Origin: Sansalvadorimonas sp965221135
Lineage (GTDB): Bacteria; Pseudomonadota; Gammaproteobacteria; Pseudomonadales; Endozoicomonadaceae
Direction: 5' to 3'
DNA: 64,000 nucleotides
Assembly: GCA_965221135.1 (NCBI GenBank)
Contig: CBDCRZ010000121.1
Span: 1,078,056-1,142,055 of the forward strand
The position numbers and the translations under genes are program-made. The notes below the pieces were generated by a model. That model made no database searches and was not told the DNA's origin. It saw only the letters and a list, made by a program, of their open reading frames with translations. Each line of letters begins with the position of its first letter. Position 1 is the first letter of the stretch. Shown in pieces: positions 53,245-63,700 of the stretch.

Positions 53245-53802
53245 TCAATAATTCGGGCATGTGTTTGGTTTTTTAGGCCAGCAAGCAGGAGCCTGACAGT
53301 TACCCGGAATCGTTGTTACGTAGAGCTTGAAATTTTTAGTGTATTGCTGGATTTCCATTGAAGTATAGTTCTCGTTTTTTCCTATAAATTTCAATGCGGC
53401 TGTCTGAGGCAAAAACTCACTCATTTTTACAGTAATACCGCATAGGCACTCCAGGTGAACATCAGGCTTTTCTCCCACAAAATCCCAATACTCGAAATGT
53501 ATAGTTTGGTCTGGATCTCCCGGGAAAGATGTTGATATTGTCGAACCTGATTTCAGACATTGAACCACAGGTTTTTTATGGTTTTTGGGGTCCTCATAGT
53601 ATGTGATTTGAATCTGATCCCAATCCGACATGAGTTCATATGTGCTTAAGGTGAATGTCCGTGGTGGTTTTGGTTTGCCAGGCGTTGCGTAGAAATCATC
53701 ATTGTCGCTGAACTCATAGGCGTTGCTGACCGGACAGGCGCCGATTGCAGCCAATACAAGGGCTGTAGCGATACTATGCACGGTGGAATTGTGTAATAAC
53801 AT
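53245..53802 (-). CDS. small secreted protein, unknown
   Basis: 185 aa. A signal peptide (MLLHNSTVHSIATALVLAAIGA ending near SNA) is followed by a beta-rich mature part with six cysteines (VVQCLKSG, LECLCG, GNCQAPACWP, NTCPNY), so it is probably periplasmic or secreted with disulfides. The ATG at 53802 is chosen because the signal peptide begins there. Function unknown; it lies between large unknown genes. Confidence 0.75.
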   Translation of the reverse strand: MLLHNSTVHSIATALVLAAIGACPVSNAYEFSDNDDFYATPGKPKPPRTFTLSTYELMSDWDQIQITYYEDPKNHKKPVVQCLKSGSTISTSFPGDPDQTIHFEYWDFVGEKPDVHLECLCGITVKMSEFLPQTAALKFIGKNENYTSMEIQQYTKNFKLYVTTIPGNCQAPACWPKKPNTCPNY

Positions 53803-53927
53803 AATACTGAGACCACTCACAGGAAATGAATTTGAGTCTCAAAAATAGTTACACATCGGTGGAGTCATCAAGCTGACTGTTTACTTTTCTCACGGAATTG
53901 TACGACTAATGTCTTTTCTGACCGCTC

Positions 53928-55493
53928 TTAAGCACCCAGCCGTTTATCAACAATAAAGCAAACATCCAGAAAGGGTTTGTCACTTGCATCTTCAGCCCAG
54001 CTGTCAAAATCTTTCAGGCTTTCGAAAACGCGTTTACGGGGAAGCGACGGTGGACCGTCCATGGGAGATTGAGTGTAATAAGTTATTGCTGTCACCCGCC
54101 CCCCCTTGCGGAGGTAGTGCCGGGCTTTAGAGAAATCCTGACTATTCACATCATCGAAGCTGGAACTATGAGAGCGGTCCAGCTCCAGCCCTGAACGTTT
54201 GGCTTTTTCTAAACTGCGGTACTGTGAATCAATGGTATAGGCTTCCAGTAACGACAAGCAGCGCTTAAGAGAATCGAGCTGTTGATTCAATATTTCGGGT
54301 ACTGACGAGGGGGGAATGCCAAAAGTGACCAGGAAATGGCGTTTCCGGTTGTTATCTTCACACTTGAGAATTTCATCCGCAGCCTGGGACAGTTTTTTCT
54401 GCAATAGCAATAAATGCAAATTGGCAGGATCTTCACAGGTCAGGCTGGCGGACAGCCCCTGGAACAGAACAGAGCCATCAGGCGTATTGACTTCCACCTG
54501 AGCCGGGTGTTCCTGGATGTCACAATCCAGCCAGTAGTCCCAGCTTCTGGTGGCGATCATCCATTCCAGCAACTCAGGTGTAAGCTTGCCAGTCCTGAGC
54601 AGAGCCAGAGCCTGTACAAGATGGGAGCGGGAGCCGTGGCAAGTGAACCGGGAACCACCGTCCTCCATGAACATGTGTTTTATTGCAACAGGGTTAGCAA
54701 TCTCATTATAAATCCGGCCTATAAATATCTGGGGGTTAGCCTCTGTTAAGCCAGCCTTCACCAGTTCTTCTGTCAGCAGTTTATCCAGCACTCTCCCTTT
54801 TGAAATTTCCCCGGCATCAAGCCACGCGAAGTAACAGGGGGCTATCACCGTCTGCTGCCCATAAATTCGATCCTGAATGTCACCCGGGAATTCCTGCAGA
54901 AGAGAGATGGCCTTATAACTATCGCAGTAGCGTCCATCATGGACTGTTTCCATGGGGCATGTGGCATGGCGGTCTATCAATGCTTTTTGGACCTGAGGCG
55001 TTAGTCGGGAGGCGAGCTTTTCGGCAAGATAAGACAGTGTTGGCAGAAAAGTTTCGATCTTCGAGCAGGCGCGTAAGAGTTGCATATGGCGTTCTTCAAA
55101 AGGCCTTCTGCGAAGAGCCTGCCTCCAAACCCTGTTTGAAAAACACTCCTGAAACAAACTTTCCCGGGCAGCGTCCAGATGCTTAAGTGACAAACTCTCC
55201 AGCCCTGATTGAGAAGGCGCAAGCAGCTCACTGTGCGGGGCTTTACTCAAATCGACAACCTGAATCTGCCTGTCATGAACATTCATGGTAAATCGCTGGA
55301 AGCTGCTGGTATCAGAGTTTTCAATAGCCAAAGGGTGGAAATATTTACAATCGCCCAGTTCTACATAAAAAGTACGATAGTTGCACGCTCTGCTGGAATC
55401 TTCGCTTGCTCTCTGAACAGGTATTGGATTATCACCCGCCCACTGCAGGGCGGGCATGCTTGTCTGGGGTGGTTCAGTGATCACTGGCGTCAT
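53928..55493 (-). CDS. unknown 521-aa protein coupled to the C80-like protease gene
   Basis: Not recognised. A Pro-rich N-terminus (MTPVITEPPQTSMPALQW) precedes a soluble, mainly helical protein (LLRACSKIETFLPTLSYLAE, LLTEELVKAGLTEANP). The ATG at 55493 lies 20 bases inside the end of the upstream protease gene, with GAGGG about six bases before it, so translation is probably coupled. The conserved arrangement suggests a joint function, for example substrate, inhibitor or partner effector of the protease protein. Confidence 0.72.
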   Translation of the reverse strand: MTPVITEPPQTSMPALQWAGDNPIPVQRASEDSSRACNYRTFYVELGDCKYFHPLAIENSDTSSFQRFTMNVHDRQIQVVDLSKAPHSELLAPSQSGLESLSLKHLDAARESLFQECFSNRVWRQALRRRPFEERHMQLLRACSKIETFLPTLSYLAEKLASRLTPQVQKALIDRHATCPMETVHDGRYCDSYKAISLLQEFPGDIQDRIYGQQTVIAPCYFAWLDAGEISKGRVLDKLLTEELVKAGLTEANPQIFIGRIYNEIANPVAIKHMFMEDGGSRFTCHGSRSHLVQALALLRTGKLTPELLEWMIATRSWDYWLDCDIQEHPAQVEVNTPDGSVLFQGLSASLTCEDPANLHLLLLQKKLSQAADEILKCEDNNRKRHFLVTFGIPPSSVPEILNQQLDSLKRCLSLLEAYTIDSQYRSLEKAKRSGLELDRSHSSSFDDVNSQDFSKARHYLRKGGRVTAITYYTQSPMDGPPSLPRKRVFESLKDFDSWAEDASDKPFLDVCFIVDKRLGA

Positions 55494-57939
55494 GCGGCAC
55501 CCTCGGTAGTTTCGCTGCTCCCCCCTCAGATTCAAGCAGGTTTAAGGAGAACCTCAACTGCCTGGGAAAATGGTTTGCGCTTTTCAAAGGTCGCCAGATT
55601 TTCTTAATTTGACCGGCAGCGGATAGAGACACCATTAACTCACGAGAACAACGGGGTCGAAGGTTATACGCATTTGTGGTGGTATGGGTCACCAGTCGCT
55701 GGCGGTGAAATAAACCTTCCCAGACTTTCCCTTCGTAAGCCAGTATGGACACCGGTTTTTGAGTATGTTGAAACCAGCTGATAGCAAACATCTCTGCTGA
55801 GGATGGTGAACGGCCACCTGCAGACCGGGCAGCCTCACAGGCCTCCAGTACAATACGGTCTGGTAGAGTCTGACATCGTGACTTTAAGGCTCTGAATACT
55901 CTCGAAGCCAATTCAGTTGCAGGCCTCCCTGCTATGCAACCGGGTTCTCCATGGCCATCAAGATGCAAAACTGTACCCTGGGGAAGCCATCTATGCCCGC
56001 CCCGGTAGATTAATCGACAGGGGCGGCTGGGCCTGCTCCGCCGGGGCAGAGCTAATGCCCGGCTGTTCACAACCGCATCAACATCCGAACCATCGTCTAC
56101 AGCCCTCTCTTCTATGTTGCTCCCTTCTATAGAGCCTTCTTGTACAGGGCTTTCTTGTGCAGGGCTTTCTTGTGCAGGGTCCTCAAAAGAAAATAGCGAC
56201 ACCTGTTCAGGGAAGTAGCTGAGTAAATCCTGAAGGGTGTGCTGAAAGATTTCTTCACCTCCCAGAGCAATAGCAGCGATATGGCGCGGTAAGGGCGTGT
56301 TATCACCCATAAAATTCTGCCATGCGATTTTTGATAACTCAGACACAATATTTAAACGACCACGATTCCCTTCTGCAAAAAATCGTAGAAGGCGCATACA
56401 GCCCCCCATAATATGCTCTTCCTTCGGTTTGCTTTTCATTTTCGTTAAAATCATTTGGAAGAGATGTCGCTGGCAGGCATCCGGTATATCTATCCCTGCC
56501 CTTCTGTATTTCTCCAGACTCTCTGTAACGATATGCAAATTGGTGCTGTCAGAAGTTGCCAGTAACTGAGCCAGCAAAATGTTCAGGAAGTTTTTATCGG
56601 GCAGAGGCGTACCAACAAGATCTGAATATTCAAACAACCACTTTAATGCCTCCTTACGCTCCTGGTTCCAGAAATCGATAAAGTACGAGCCAGCATCGTG
56701 AGGAAAGATACTCAGCAAATCACTGGCCCGTTTCAACTTGCCGGGAATGACCTGACGCCAGGCTGGTGCAAACTGGTCCGACGTTTCAAACAGATCACTC
56801 CACCGGCACATTGTACGTCCGCTTTTGCACAGACTGGCGAGTAACAAAATCTTCTGGTCGTCACTCATTCCGGTGGTAATACATGCAAACAGTCTGGGCA
56901 AGATCTCACGGGTGTCGGATTCTGTTTTTAAATGTTTAAACAACTCTTCACTCAAAGACTGGGTTTCAGTGAAGTTTTTTCCAATACATTTATGGGCCAA
57001 CTCATCCAGAAAAGTTTTACCCGGACGAATGTCCGCATTTAAATCAACACCGAGAACTGTCAGCTTTACCAGTACTTCCGTGTCGGGAATGCTCGAGCCT
57101 TCCTTGCACTTCTGCCACAAGGCAATAAATACACTTCGCCCATCTGGCAAAAGCTCTGCCATCAGGCTATTAAAGTTGTCGAGCTGGCCAGGATAACGTT
57201 CACGCAATAATTGCCAGACACTGTCAGGCTCATTATACGATGAGAGAATTGTCTTCCAGGAGCACAGATAACTGTCACAGCCTGCAATGGTTATAAAAAG
57301 CTCCAGCAGGGTTGACAGGGGCATACCCTGAACAACCCAATACTTCAATAATGCGGGTATAGCCTCATGACTCGTGCATTCACCCATCTCTTGAATGATC
57401 AGCTGATGGCTGCACCGTTCATAGTCTTCTTTCTTGTCCGGGCTGTCAGTAAAAAAGACAACCTGCGCCCAGCGCTGAACCCGCTCCGGCAATCCGCCCC
57501 GCCCCAGGGCTTGCCATCGTTCAGTGGAAATATCGACACCAACGCCATAACAAACCAAACACTTAATGAATGCCATAGCGTACATCTCACCCCGTTGGCT
57601 CAGTGTATAAAGGGTATCGAGTAGCAGCTGGGGCTCTGGCACCCGACCCTGGCTGAATAACAACCCCAGCTGCCCCAGAAGATGTGCGGGATATAACCGT
57701 TCCCGACTCTCTCTGGGGGGCCACTGTTTCAGGGTGCGATCGCAAATACGTTGCAAAGGCTCTGACGATTCCGAGCCTTCAATGCCCTGATTAATAAAGC
57801 CTGGAGGAATAAAACGAGGAACACTGAATCCCGTCAGACGGCAGATTAAATCAAACCCCAAAGAAGACAGTTCATCCTGAACCTTCGGTTCAAGAAGCTG
57901 ATATGACTGCTGCCGACCCTGTATTCGTCCTGCCTGCAT
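55474..57939 (-). CDS. large protein with C-terminal C80-like (clan CD) cysteine peptidase domain
   Basis: 821 aa, paralogue of the next gene. A helical N-terminal region of about 590 residues is followed by a repetitive acidic linker (about 588-625) with AQESP-type repeats. The C-terminal domain has LHLDGHGEPG (candidate catalytic His663), then PDRIVLEACEAAR (candidate Cys701), and SVL-like strand SILAYEG. The His-Gly followed by hydrophobic strand plus Cys is the layout of clan CD peptidases, most like the autoprocessing domain of MARTX toxins. The ATG at 57939 corresponds to the paralogue's start; the GTG at 57966 is less likely. Confidence 0.68.
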   Translation of the reverse strand: MQAGRIQGRQQSYQLLEPKVQDELSSLGFDLICRLTGFSVPRFIPPGFINQGIEGSESSEPLQRICDRTLKQWPPRESRERLYPAHLLGQLGLLFSQGRVPEPQLLLDTLYTLSQRGEMYAMAFIKCLVCYGVGVDISTERWQALGRGGLPERVQRWAQVVFFTDSPDKKEDYERCSHQLIIQEMGECTSHEAIPALLKYWVVQGMPLSTLLELFITIAGCDSYLCSWKTILSSYNEPDSVWQLLRERYPGQLDNFNSLMAELLPDGRSVFIALWQKCKEGSSIPDTEVLVKLTVLGVDLNADIRPGKTFLDELAHKCIGKNFTETQSLSEELFKHLKTESDTREILPRLFACITTGMSDDQKILLLASLCKSGRTMCRWSDLFETSDQFAPAWRQVIPGKLKRASDLLSIFPHDAGSYFIDFWNQERKEALKWLFEYSDLVGTPLPDKNFLNILLAQLLATSDSTNLHIVTESLEKYRRAGIDIPDACQRHLFQMILTKMKSKPKEEHIMGGCMRLLRFFAEGNRGRLNIVSELSKIAWQNFMGDNTPLPRHIAAIALGGEEIFQHTLQDLLSYFPEQVSLFSFEDPAQESPAQESPVQEGSIEGSNIEERAVDDGSDVDAVVNSRALALPRRSRPSRPCRLIYRGGHRWLPQGTVLHLDGHGEPGCIAGRPATELASRVFRALKSRCQTLPDRIVLEACEAARSAGGRSPSSAEMFAISWFQHTQKPVSILAYEGKVWEGLFHRQRLVTHTTTNAYNLRPRCSRELMVSLSAAGQIKKIWRPLKSANHFPRQLRFSLNLLESEGGAAKLPRVPHDASDH
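56132..56176 (-). repeat. 15-bp coding tandem repeats in the protease linker
   Basis: Three in-frame 15-bp units (plus strand: GAGCCTTCTTGTACA, then GGGCTTTCTTGTGCA twice) encode a QESP-type pentapeptide repeat. They sit between the helical part and the protease domain, so changes in number would change hinge length. Confidence 0.85.
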
Positions 57940-58037
57940 GTTCTTACGCCCTGCCTTCCAGACCACAGAGCATTATCCATCAGTCGAACAGGGTTTTGCC
58001 TGACAGGACTGTTAGATGACAGGCGATTAGGGGGCGT

Positions 58038-60380
58038 TCAGGAGAACTTCAACTGTCTGGGAAAATGAGTTTCACTTTTCAAAGGTCGCAAGGTTTTCTT
58101 CATCCGGCCATCCGCTAATACAGTCACCAGTAACTCGCGGGAATGACGTGGCCGAAATTCATAACGCTCTGTCGCTTCATGGGTGATTCGACGTTTTCGG
58201 TAAAGCACCCCTCCCACGACACCACCCTCATAAGCGATGACAGAGACAGGTTTTCTGGTGGCGCGATACCAGCAGCGAGCGAATATTTCTGCCGTTGACA
58301 ATCCTTTCTTACCCTGTGGCATTCCCGCCATACAAACATCCAGTACTATACGATCAGGTAAGGCCTTACATTGGCTTTTCAGCAAGGTGTGCAACCGCCG
58401 GGCACATGTGTCAGCCAAACAGTTCGCAACCCTGCCGGGGCGTCCGTGGGCATCTATATACAAAACACTGCCTTGCGGAATATGACCTCTCCCAAAATCT
58501 TTCGTCAAGCGCCACGGGATACGCAACCTGTTTAGCCAGGGGGCATTGGAAAACACCGGTACCGGTGTTTCACTCTCGACCTCACCAAGCATTGTGTAAA
58601 GGGTTGCACGCTCAGGAAAGTAACTGAGCAGCTCCTGAGTGGTCTCATGGAACATGTAGTCTTCACCCAGGCTAATGCCTGTAATATGAGAGGGAACCGG
58701 GTTATTGCTACCAAAGATATTTTCCCAGGCGGTCTTTGATATTTCATCAACTTTCATTAAACGACGCTTATCTCCAGCCGCCAGCAACCGAAGCAGGCGC
58801 ATAAGTCCGCCCATCATGTGCTCTCGCCCAGGTTTACTCTGAGCAACCCTCAGAATCATCCCATACAGGCCACGTCGGCAGGCATCGGATATCGGCAGTG
58901 GATCGACACTGTAACCGTACAGATAGTCAGCAAGAAGATGGTGCCTGCTACTTGTTTCATCAGCCAGTATGTCCTCCATCACCTCAATCAGGAAAACGTT
59001 TTGCCGGTCAGGTGTAACTTCAGCCCCGAAATTATCAAATAACCAGTCCAGTGCCGCTTCCGCATCCTGGTGCCAAAAGTCCATAAAGCAGGATTTTCCA
59101 TTCACGTCCCGTAGAGACAACACATCACTGGCCTTCTTGAGATGGGCTGGAATCACCGGCAGCCAGGACGGCGAAAACAGGTCAAAAGGATCGACGAGAT
59201 CGCCCCAGCGAAGCCTTGCTATTTTACTTTTGAACAGGTCAACGAGAAACGTCTCCCTCTCGCAATCCGTCATAAACTGGCTAAGACGTTCAAACAGAGT
59301 CGGTGCTATATCGCCGGTTTCCGACTCTTTTATTAAATGCTTAAACAACTCTTCACTCAAAGCCAGGGTGCACATGCCTTCTTTGTTAAAAGCCTCTCGG
59401 GCCAACTCATCAAGAAGATTTTCACCGGGACGTGTTTCAGCAGTCAAATCAACCCCCAGATACACAAGTTTTGCCAGAAATTGTGAGTCAGGAACAACCA
59501 ATTCTTTTTTACGTGCGTTCCATAAACTAACAAACATACACCGCCCGTCTGGTAGCCGGCTTGCCATCAGACTGTTCAGGTTGTCGAATTGTCCGGGATA
59601 ACGATCACGCAGTACCTGCCAGAAACTGTCATCTTCATAAAACAACGATAGAAGTGTTCTCCACGAATACTTAAAGGTGTCACATCGTGCAACAGTCATA
59701 TAAAGTTCTAACAAGGCCAGACGAGGAATATTGGCCCAATACTTCATGACTGTGGGTATAGCCTCATGAGCTGAACACTCATTTATTTCCTTCTTGAGCA
59801 GCTGGTGGCAGCACTCCAGATAGTTCTTCATGTGGTTAATTGACGAACCATTTAACGAGCCCTGCGCAGGGCTCTGATCTAGAGGGATAGTGCCCTGACC
59901 TTCAGGAATAAAAACAACCTGCCCCCACATTTTAACCCTCTCTGACAATCCCCCCTGCCCTAGAGTTTTCCATTGCTCGACGGGGATCTCTACACCAATA
60001 CCATGGCAGACGAGGCACTTGATAAACGCCATGGCGTAGACTTCATCCCGGTTGTCCAGCATATAAAGGGTATCGAGTAACTTCTGTGGTTCTGGAATGC
60101 GTTTTTGGCTGAGCAACAAACCCAACTGCCCGACAAGATGTGCGGAGCGTGCCCGTTCCCGGCTTTGTCTGGGGGGCCACTGCTTCAGGATACGGTCACA
60201 AAAACGCCTCAGGTATCCTGAGGACTCTTCATCTTCAAAAACCTGGGGAATAAAGCAGGGAACACTGAAATCCCCTGGACGGCAGATCAAGTTTAACCCC
60301 AGATCAGACAACTCTCTCTGAACCTCAGGCTCATGAATCCGGTATGGTTGCTGTAGCTCCTGTGCTCGACCTACCTGCAT
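58038..60380 (-). CDS. paralogous large protein with C80-like cysteine peptidase domain
   Basis: 780 aa, clearly homologous to the 821-aa protein along its whole length (shared ICDRTLKQWPPRESRER-type block, LDTLY, AMAFIKCLVC, ELLSYFPE). The protease domain has LYIDAHGRPGR (candidate His645), PDRIVLDVCMAG (candidate Cys683) and SVIAYEGGV. It lacks the QESP linker and ends at HFPRQLKFS. Tandem duplication followed by divergence is evident. The two copies start with the same GCGTAAGAA sequence before ATG. Function inferred only: secreted autoprocessing effector or toxin-like protein. Confidence 0.68.
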   Translation of the reverse strand: MQVGRAQELQQPYRIHEPEVQRELSDLGLNLICRPGDFSVPCFIPQVFEDEESSGYLRRFCDRILKQWPPRQSRERARSAHLVGQLGLLLSQKRIPEPQKLLDTLYMLDNRDEVYAMAFIKCLVCHGIGVEIPVEQWKTLGQGGLSERVKMWGQVVFIPEGQGTIPLDQSPAQGSLNGSSINHMKNYLECCHQLLKKEINECSAHEAIPTVMKYWANIPRLALLELYMTVARCDTFKYSWRTLLSLFYEDDSFWQVLRDRYPGQFDNLNSLMASRLPDGRCMFVSLWNARKKELVVPDSQFLAKLVYLGVDLTAETRPGENLLDELAREAFNKEGMCTLALSEELFKHLIKESETGDIAPTLFERLSQFMTDCERETFLVDLFKSKIARLRWGDLVDPFDLFSPSWLPVIPAHLKKASDVLSLRDVNGKSCFMDFWHQDAEAALDWLFDNFGAEVTPDRQNVFLIEVMEDILADETSSRHHLLADYLYGYSVDPLPISDACRRGLYGMILRVAQSKPGREHMMGGLMRLLRLLAAGDKRRLMKVDEISKTAWENIFGSNNPVPSHITGISLGEDYMFHETTQELLSYFPERATLYTMLGEVESETPVPVFSNAPWLNRLRIPWRLTKDFGRGHIPQGSVLYIDAHGRPGRVANCLADTCARRLHTLLKSQCKALPDRIVLDVCMAGMPQGKKGLSTAEIFARCWYRATRKPVSVIAYEGGVVGGVLYRKRRITHEATERYEFRPRHSRELLVTVLADGRMKKTLRPLKSETHFPRQLKFS

Positions 60381-60757
60381 ATTCTTACGCTCAGCTCTTA
60401 GACAACAGAGTATTATTCAACAGCCAGACAGGAGGTTGTCTGACCAGACAGTTAGACGAGAAACCTAGTGATAAATCAGATGGTGTCTTATGTAGTGCAC
60501 TCACAGTGTAACCATCTAAAGTCCCCGACCTATCCGGATAAGATTGAGGCCGGACTGAGAGTTAACCGTATCGGACGCAGTTCCGTTGAATATGGTGTGG
60601 CTATGTTTAAGGCCGATAAAATCCAGTCAGGGGCGTGGAGCTTAAATCAGTGCCATTGGACTAAGTACCATTTTTCTCGTGATGTTTTGGAAGGGAGAAC
60701 TATCAGGCCATTTTGCTGTCCAAAGAGAATTCGGCATAGCAATAGCAAGGACGCTGT
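60381..60757. other. intergenic region between divergent genes
   Basis: About 375 bases separate the 780-aa protease gene (minus) from the phosphodiesterase-kinase gene (plus). It must hold both promoters. AAGGA at 60747-60751 is the ribosome-binding site for the plus gene. Confidence 0.6.
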
Positions 60758-63700
60758 ATGGCTTTATCTCACTTATCTGGAAAAAAACATTATATCGCCG
60801 GTCAGGCTGGCGACCAGACGGCTGTCCACGCCGATAATGCCCTGAAAGTACAGTCTGGAGTAGCGCTCATTACAGCGACCGGACCAATGCCCAGCCCCAA
60901 AAGTTCCATGATTGCAACTCGAGGGGTTGTGACTGTAGAGCCTGCTGTGGCCCTGTCGGGTAAAAACGTAAGTAAGGCTTCTGCTCTTGATACTGACAAT
61001 CTCAGGGAATTTGATGCTTTAGCAAAATCTTATCTTCTACAGCCTTATGACCCATTGCCCCCCTCAGTGGCAGACACCACTTTGATCGAAAGACCCGGCC
61101 ACGGCGTCCAACATGCCTGCAGAGTCAGTGTTTGGGCGCTGGTTTTATTGCAGCTTCGCCGTAAACATGGCGACCAGGCTGCACGGAACTTCCCCAATGA
61201 TATGATCCCTTTACTGGTCAAAGCCTGCCTGCTGCATGATTCTGGTCGAGAGGCTGATGGTGAAGACAAGCCAGAGTGGGAAAAAGAGAGTGCTGAAAAC
61301 CTGAGCGAACATTTGCGCAGCCTCAGGGTGAACCAGGCACTCGCCAACCAGTGCGGCCAGACGATTCTGAACAAGGATAGCCCCGGGAATTGCCAGTCTT
61401 TACCACCACATATCCAGACGATACGCAGTCTCCTGCATGATGCCGACACACTGGATGTGATCAGAACCCGGGACCGATTCTTTCTGGACCACCTGGAGGG
61501 TTATCGTTCCTGCTGCGATGCCAGCAAGCACGCAGATTACCTGACCCTGGCTCAGTCTGCACGCCAGATCATCAAGGCTCAGGGGGATCTGCAATTTCCG
61601 GCAGCCATCTACGAATCCGACTGTGGCCAGTGTTTGGCCCCAGGAGAGCATCGGTGTTTTTTAGCCAGTAAAAAAAAACGCTGGGAGCATGACAGCCATC
61701 CGTTTCAGAGTCAGCTTGCCATGGTTCGCAAGCATTCTGTATCGCTCGAACCGTGTCTTGAAGGCATTGTCCCTGAAAATATCCCGGATGGGGAAAACCA
61801 GGCTTTTTCGCTGACATCGTTAAAACAAGTCACAGGGAAGCTTGGGGGCTCAGGTTATACCGGGACGGGTCGCTTCCAGGATGCATCAGGCAAGCATTAT
61901 TACATCAAGGCTGACACTAGAGCCGAGGCGGCTAAAAATCAGGTGCTGATTGCTAATATGGCCAGAGTGTTCGGGCTCACTGTCCCGCGAACATTTCTTC
62001 ATGCAGAAAATGGCCTGTTTTATGTAGTTTCAGAGTGGCTGGAGGATCTTGAAGGAGGAAAAAATGTATTGCAAAAACTGCCTAAAGCGCAGTGGGCCAA
62101 AATCCTTCTCATCAACGGCATCCTTGGAAATCTGGATATGGTCAACCGTGGCTGGGCAAATATAGAAGTGAAGCCGGATGGGACCCCGGTAATGTTTGAC
62201 TGGGACTTCGCCGGGCTCTGTTCCCGGTTCAAATGTTCAGATGGAGTGAAGCCTTCTGCCGATGATTTTTCTTCTCTGCCGTTGCTGATCAAATACCTCC
62301 GAGACCCTAAAGCACCGAAACTGCATACCTGTGCCGATTTTATCGCTCCTGCATGTCGCACGCTACTGGAGGGTTTGAGTGAAGACGACCTGCAGCCTGC
62401 TGTTGAAGACCTGTTGCACAATACAGACTGGCAGGCACTGGACAAACTTATCGAGTACAGCGGTTTCAAAGTGGGTGACAGAACCTGGCTGCGACAGGCT
62501 ATTTCTGATCGCGTGGCCTGGCTGGCGATCCGCTTCCCGGCGGCTTGTCGCCAGATGCCGGTAACACCGGCAGAGTGCCGCGCCATTGAAGCGTCTGGCG
62601 TACGGGGTTTTTGTCTGCAGACGAATACCCAGGCTATAGAAAATGGTCAGATCCGGATTTTCCAGCGGCTGGACTCGCAGGGGCAGCCACAGACGTGCCT
62701 GAACGCAACCCTGAGTACCGAAGCAGGCCTGAAACTGATGGACGGCCTGGGACTTGAATACCCATTGTCTCAACTGGCCTTGAAGGTGGAATGTCTGAAC
62801 CAGTATGGGACGGATGAACACTATCAGGGCTTGAAAGAAGACCTGGCTGCTGTAGCCACAGAAAGTCAGTCTCTGGCTCACACTTTGGATCATGACATTG
62901 ATCGCTGGCGCGAGCAGGACAAACCCGCCGTGCAGGAGATGATTACAGCACTGCACAGGGTTGCAGCGAATGCCGCCAGGGCACAGCAGCCAGGCCAATT
63001 CTGGGATGTTGTCATGTTACCTGACACTTTGCCCGCGTCGCGTTTTCCGTCACGTATCACTTCACTGATATCGGAGAAAACGGAAGGAACGATCAATCTG
63101 GCAAAGTTTTGCAGAGGCTTTTCCCGTCTCACCGGAGAAGTCGCTCGCTGGCCAGGAAAAGAAACTGTCGTCTGTTACCGCATGCCCGCACTTCTTTCGC
63201 AACCCAGAAAAAAAGAATGCGAGGGAGAAAAGGGAGATATATGTTTTTATCCCCAGGGGCAGTCCGGCACCAGAAGTATGGATAACAGTCTGGAGATTGT
63301 CCTTCCAGGCCATGGTCCGGATGCTATCAAACAATGCGTTGAAGAACTTAAGGCTTTAGGGCTCAATCTTGAGCGCCCTTCAAGCGAAGCGTTTGAGGAG
63401 CGATGGCTGAACAAACTGGGTGAGTACTATGGCGTCGTGACATCCATGCAAAGCGCTGTGGACGAGGATATCTCTGACAACTCGCCAGCACAGAAAAAGA
63501 AACGCAGGCTGGCCACAGAGCTGTCTGTCACTGAACACCAACTGGACTGGGAATATCACTGCCGCATGCGCAAGGGAGAGCTTGTCTGGTACCGCCCCGG
63601 ATTTCCTCACCAGATAAGCACGAAAGATGAACAGCACTTCAGCCTGTTACATAATATGAGCTATAGCACCTTCGAAATGCGCTCTGCGGCCTCTGTTGTT

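Noticed and set aside
60468..60845. 125-codon plus-strand frame
   Set aside because: Overlaps the start of the phosphodiesterase-kinase gene in another frame, has unusual composition and no ribosome-binding site.
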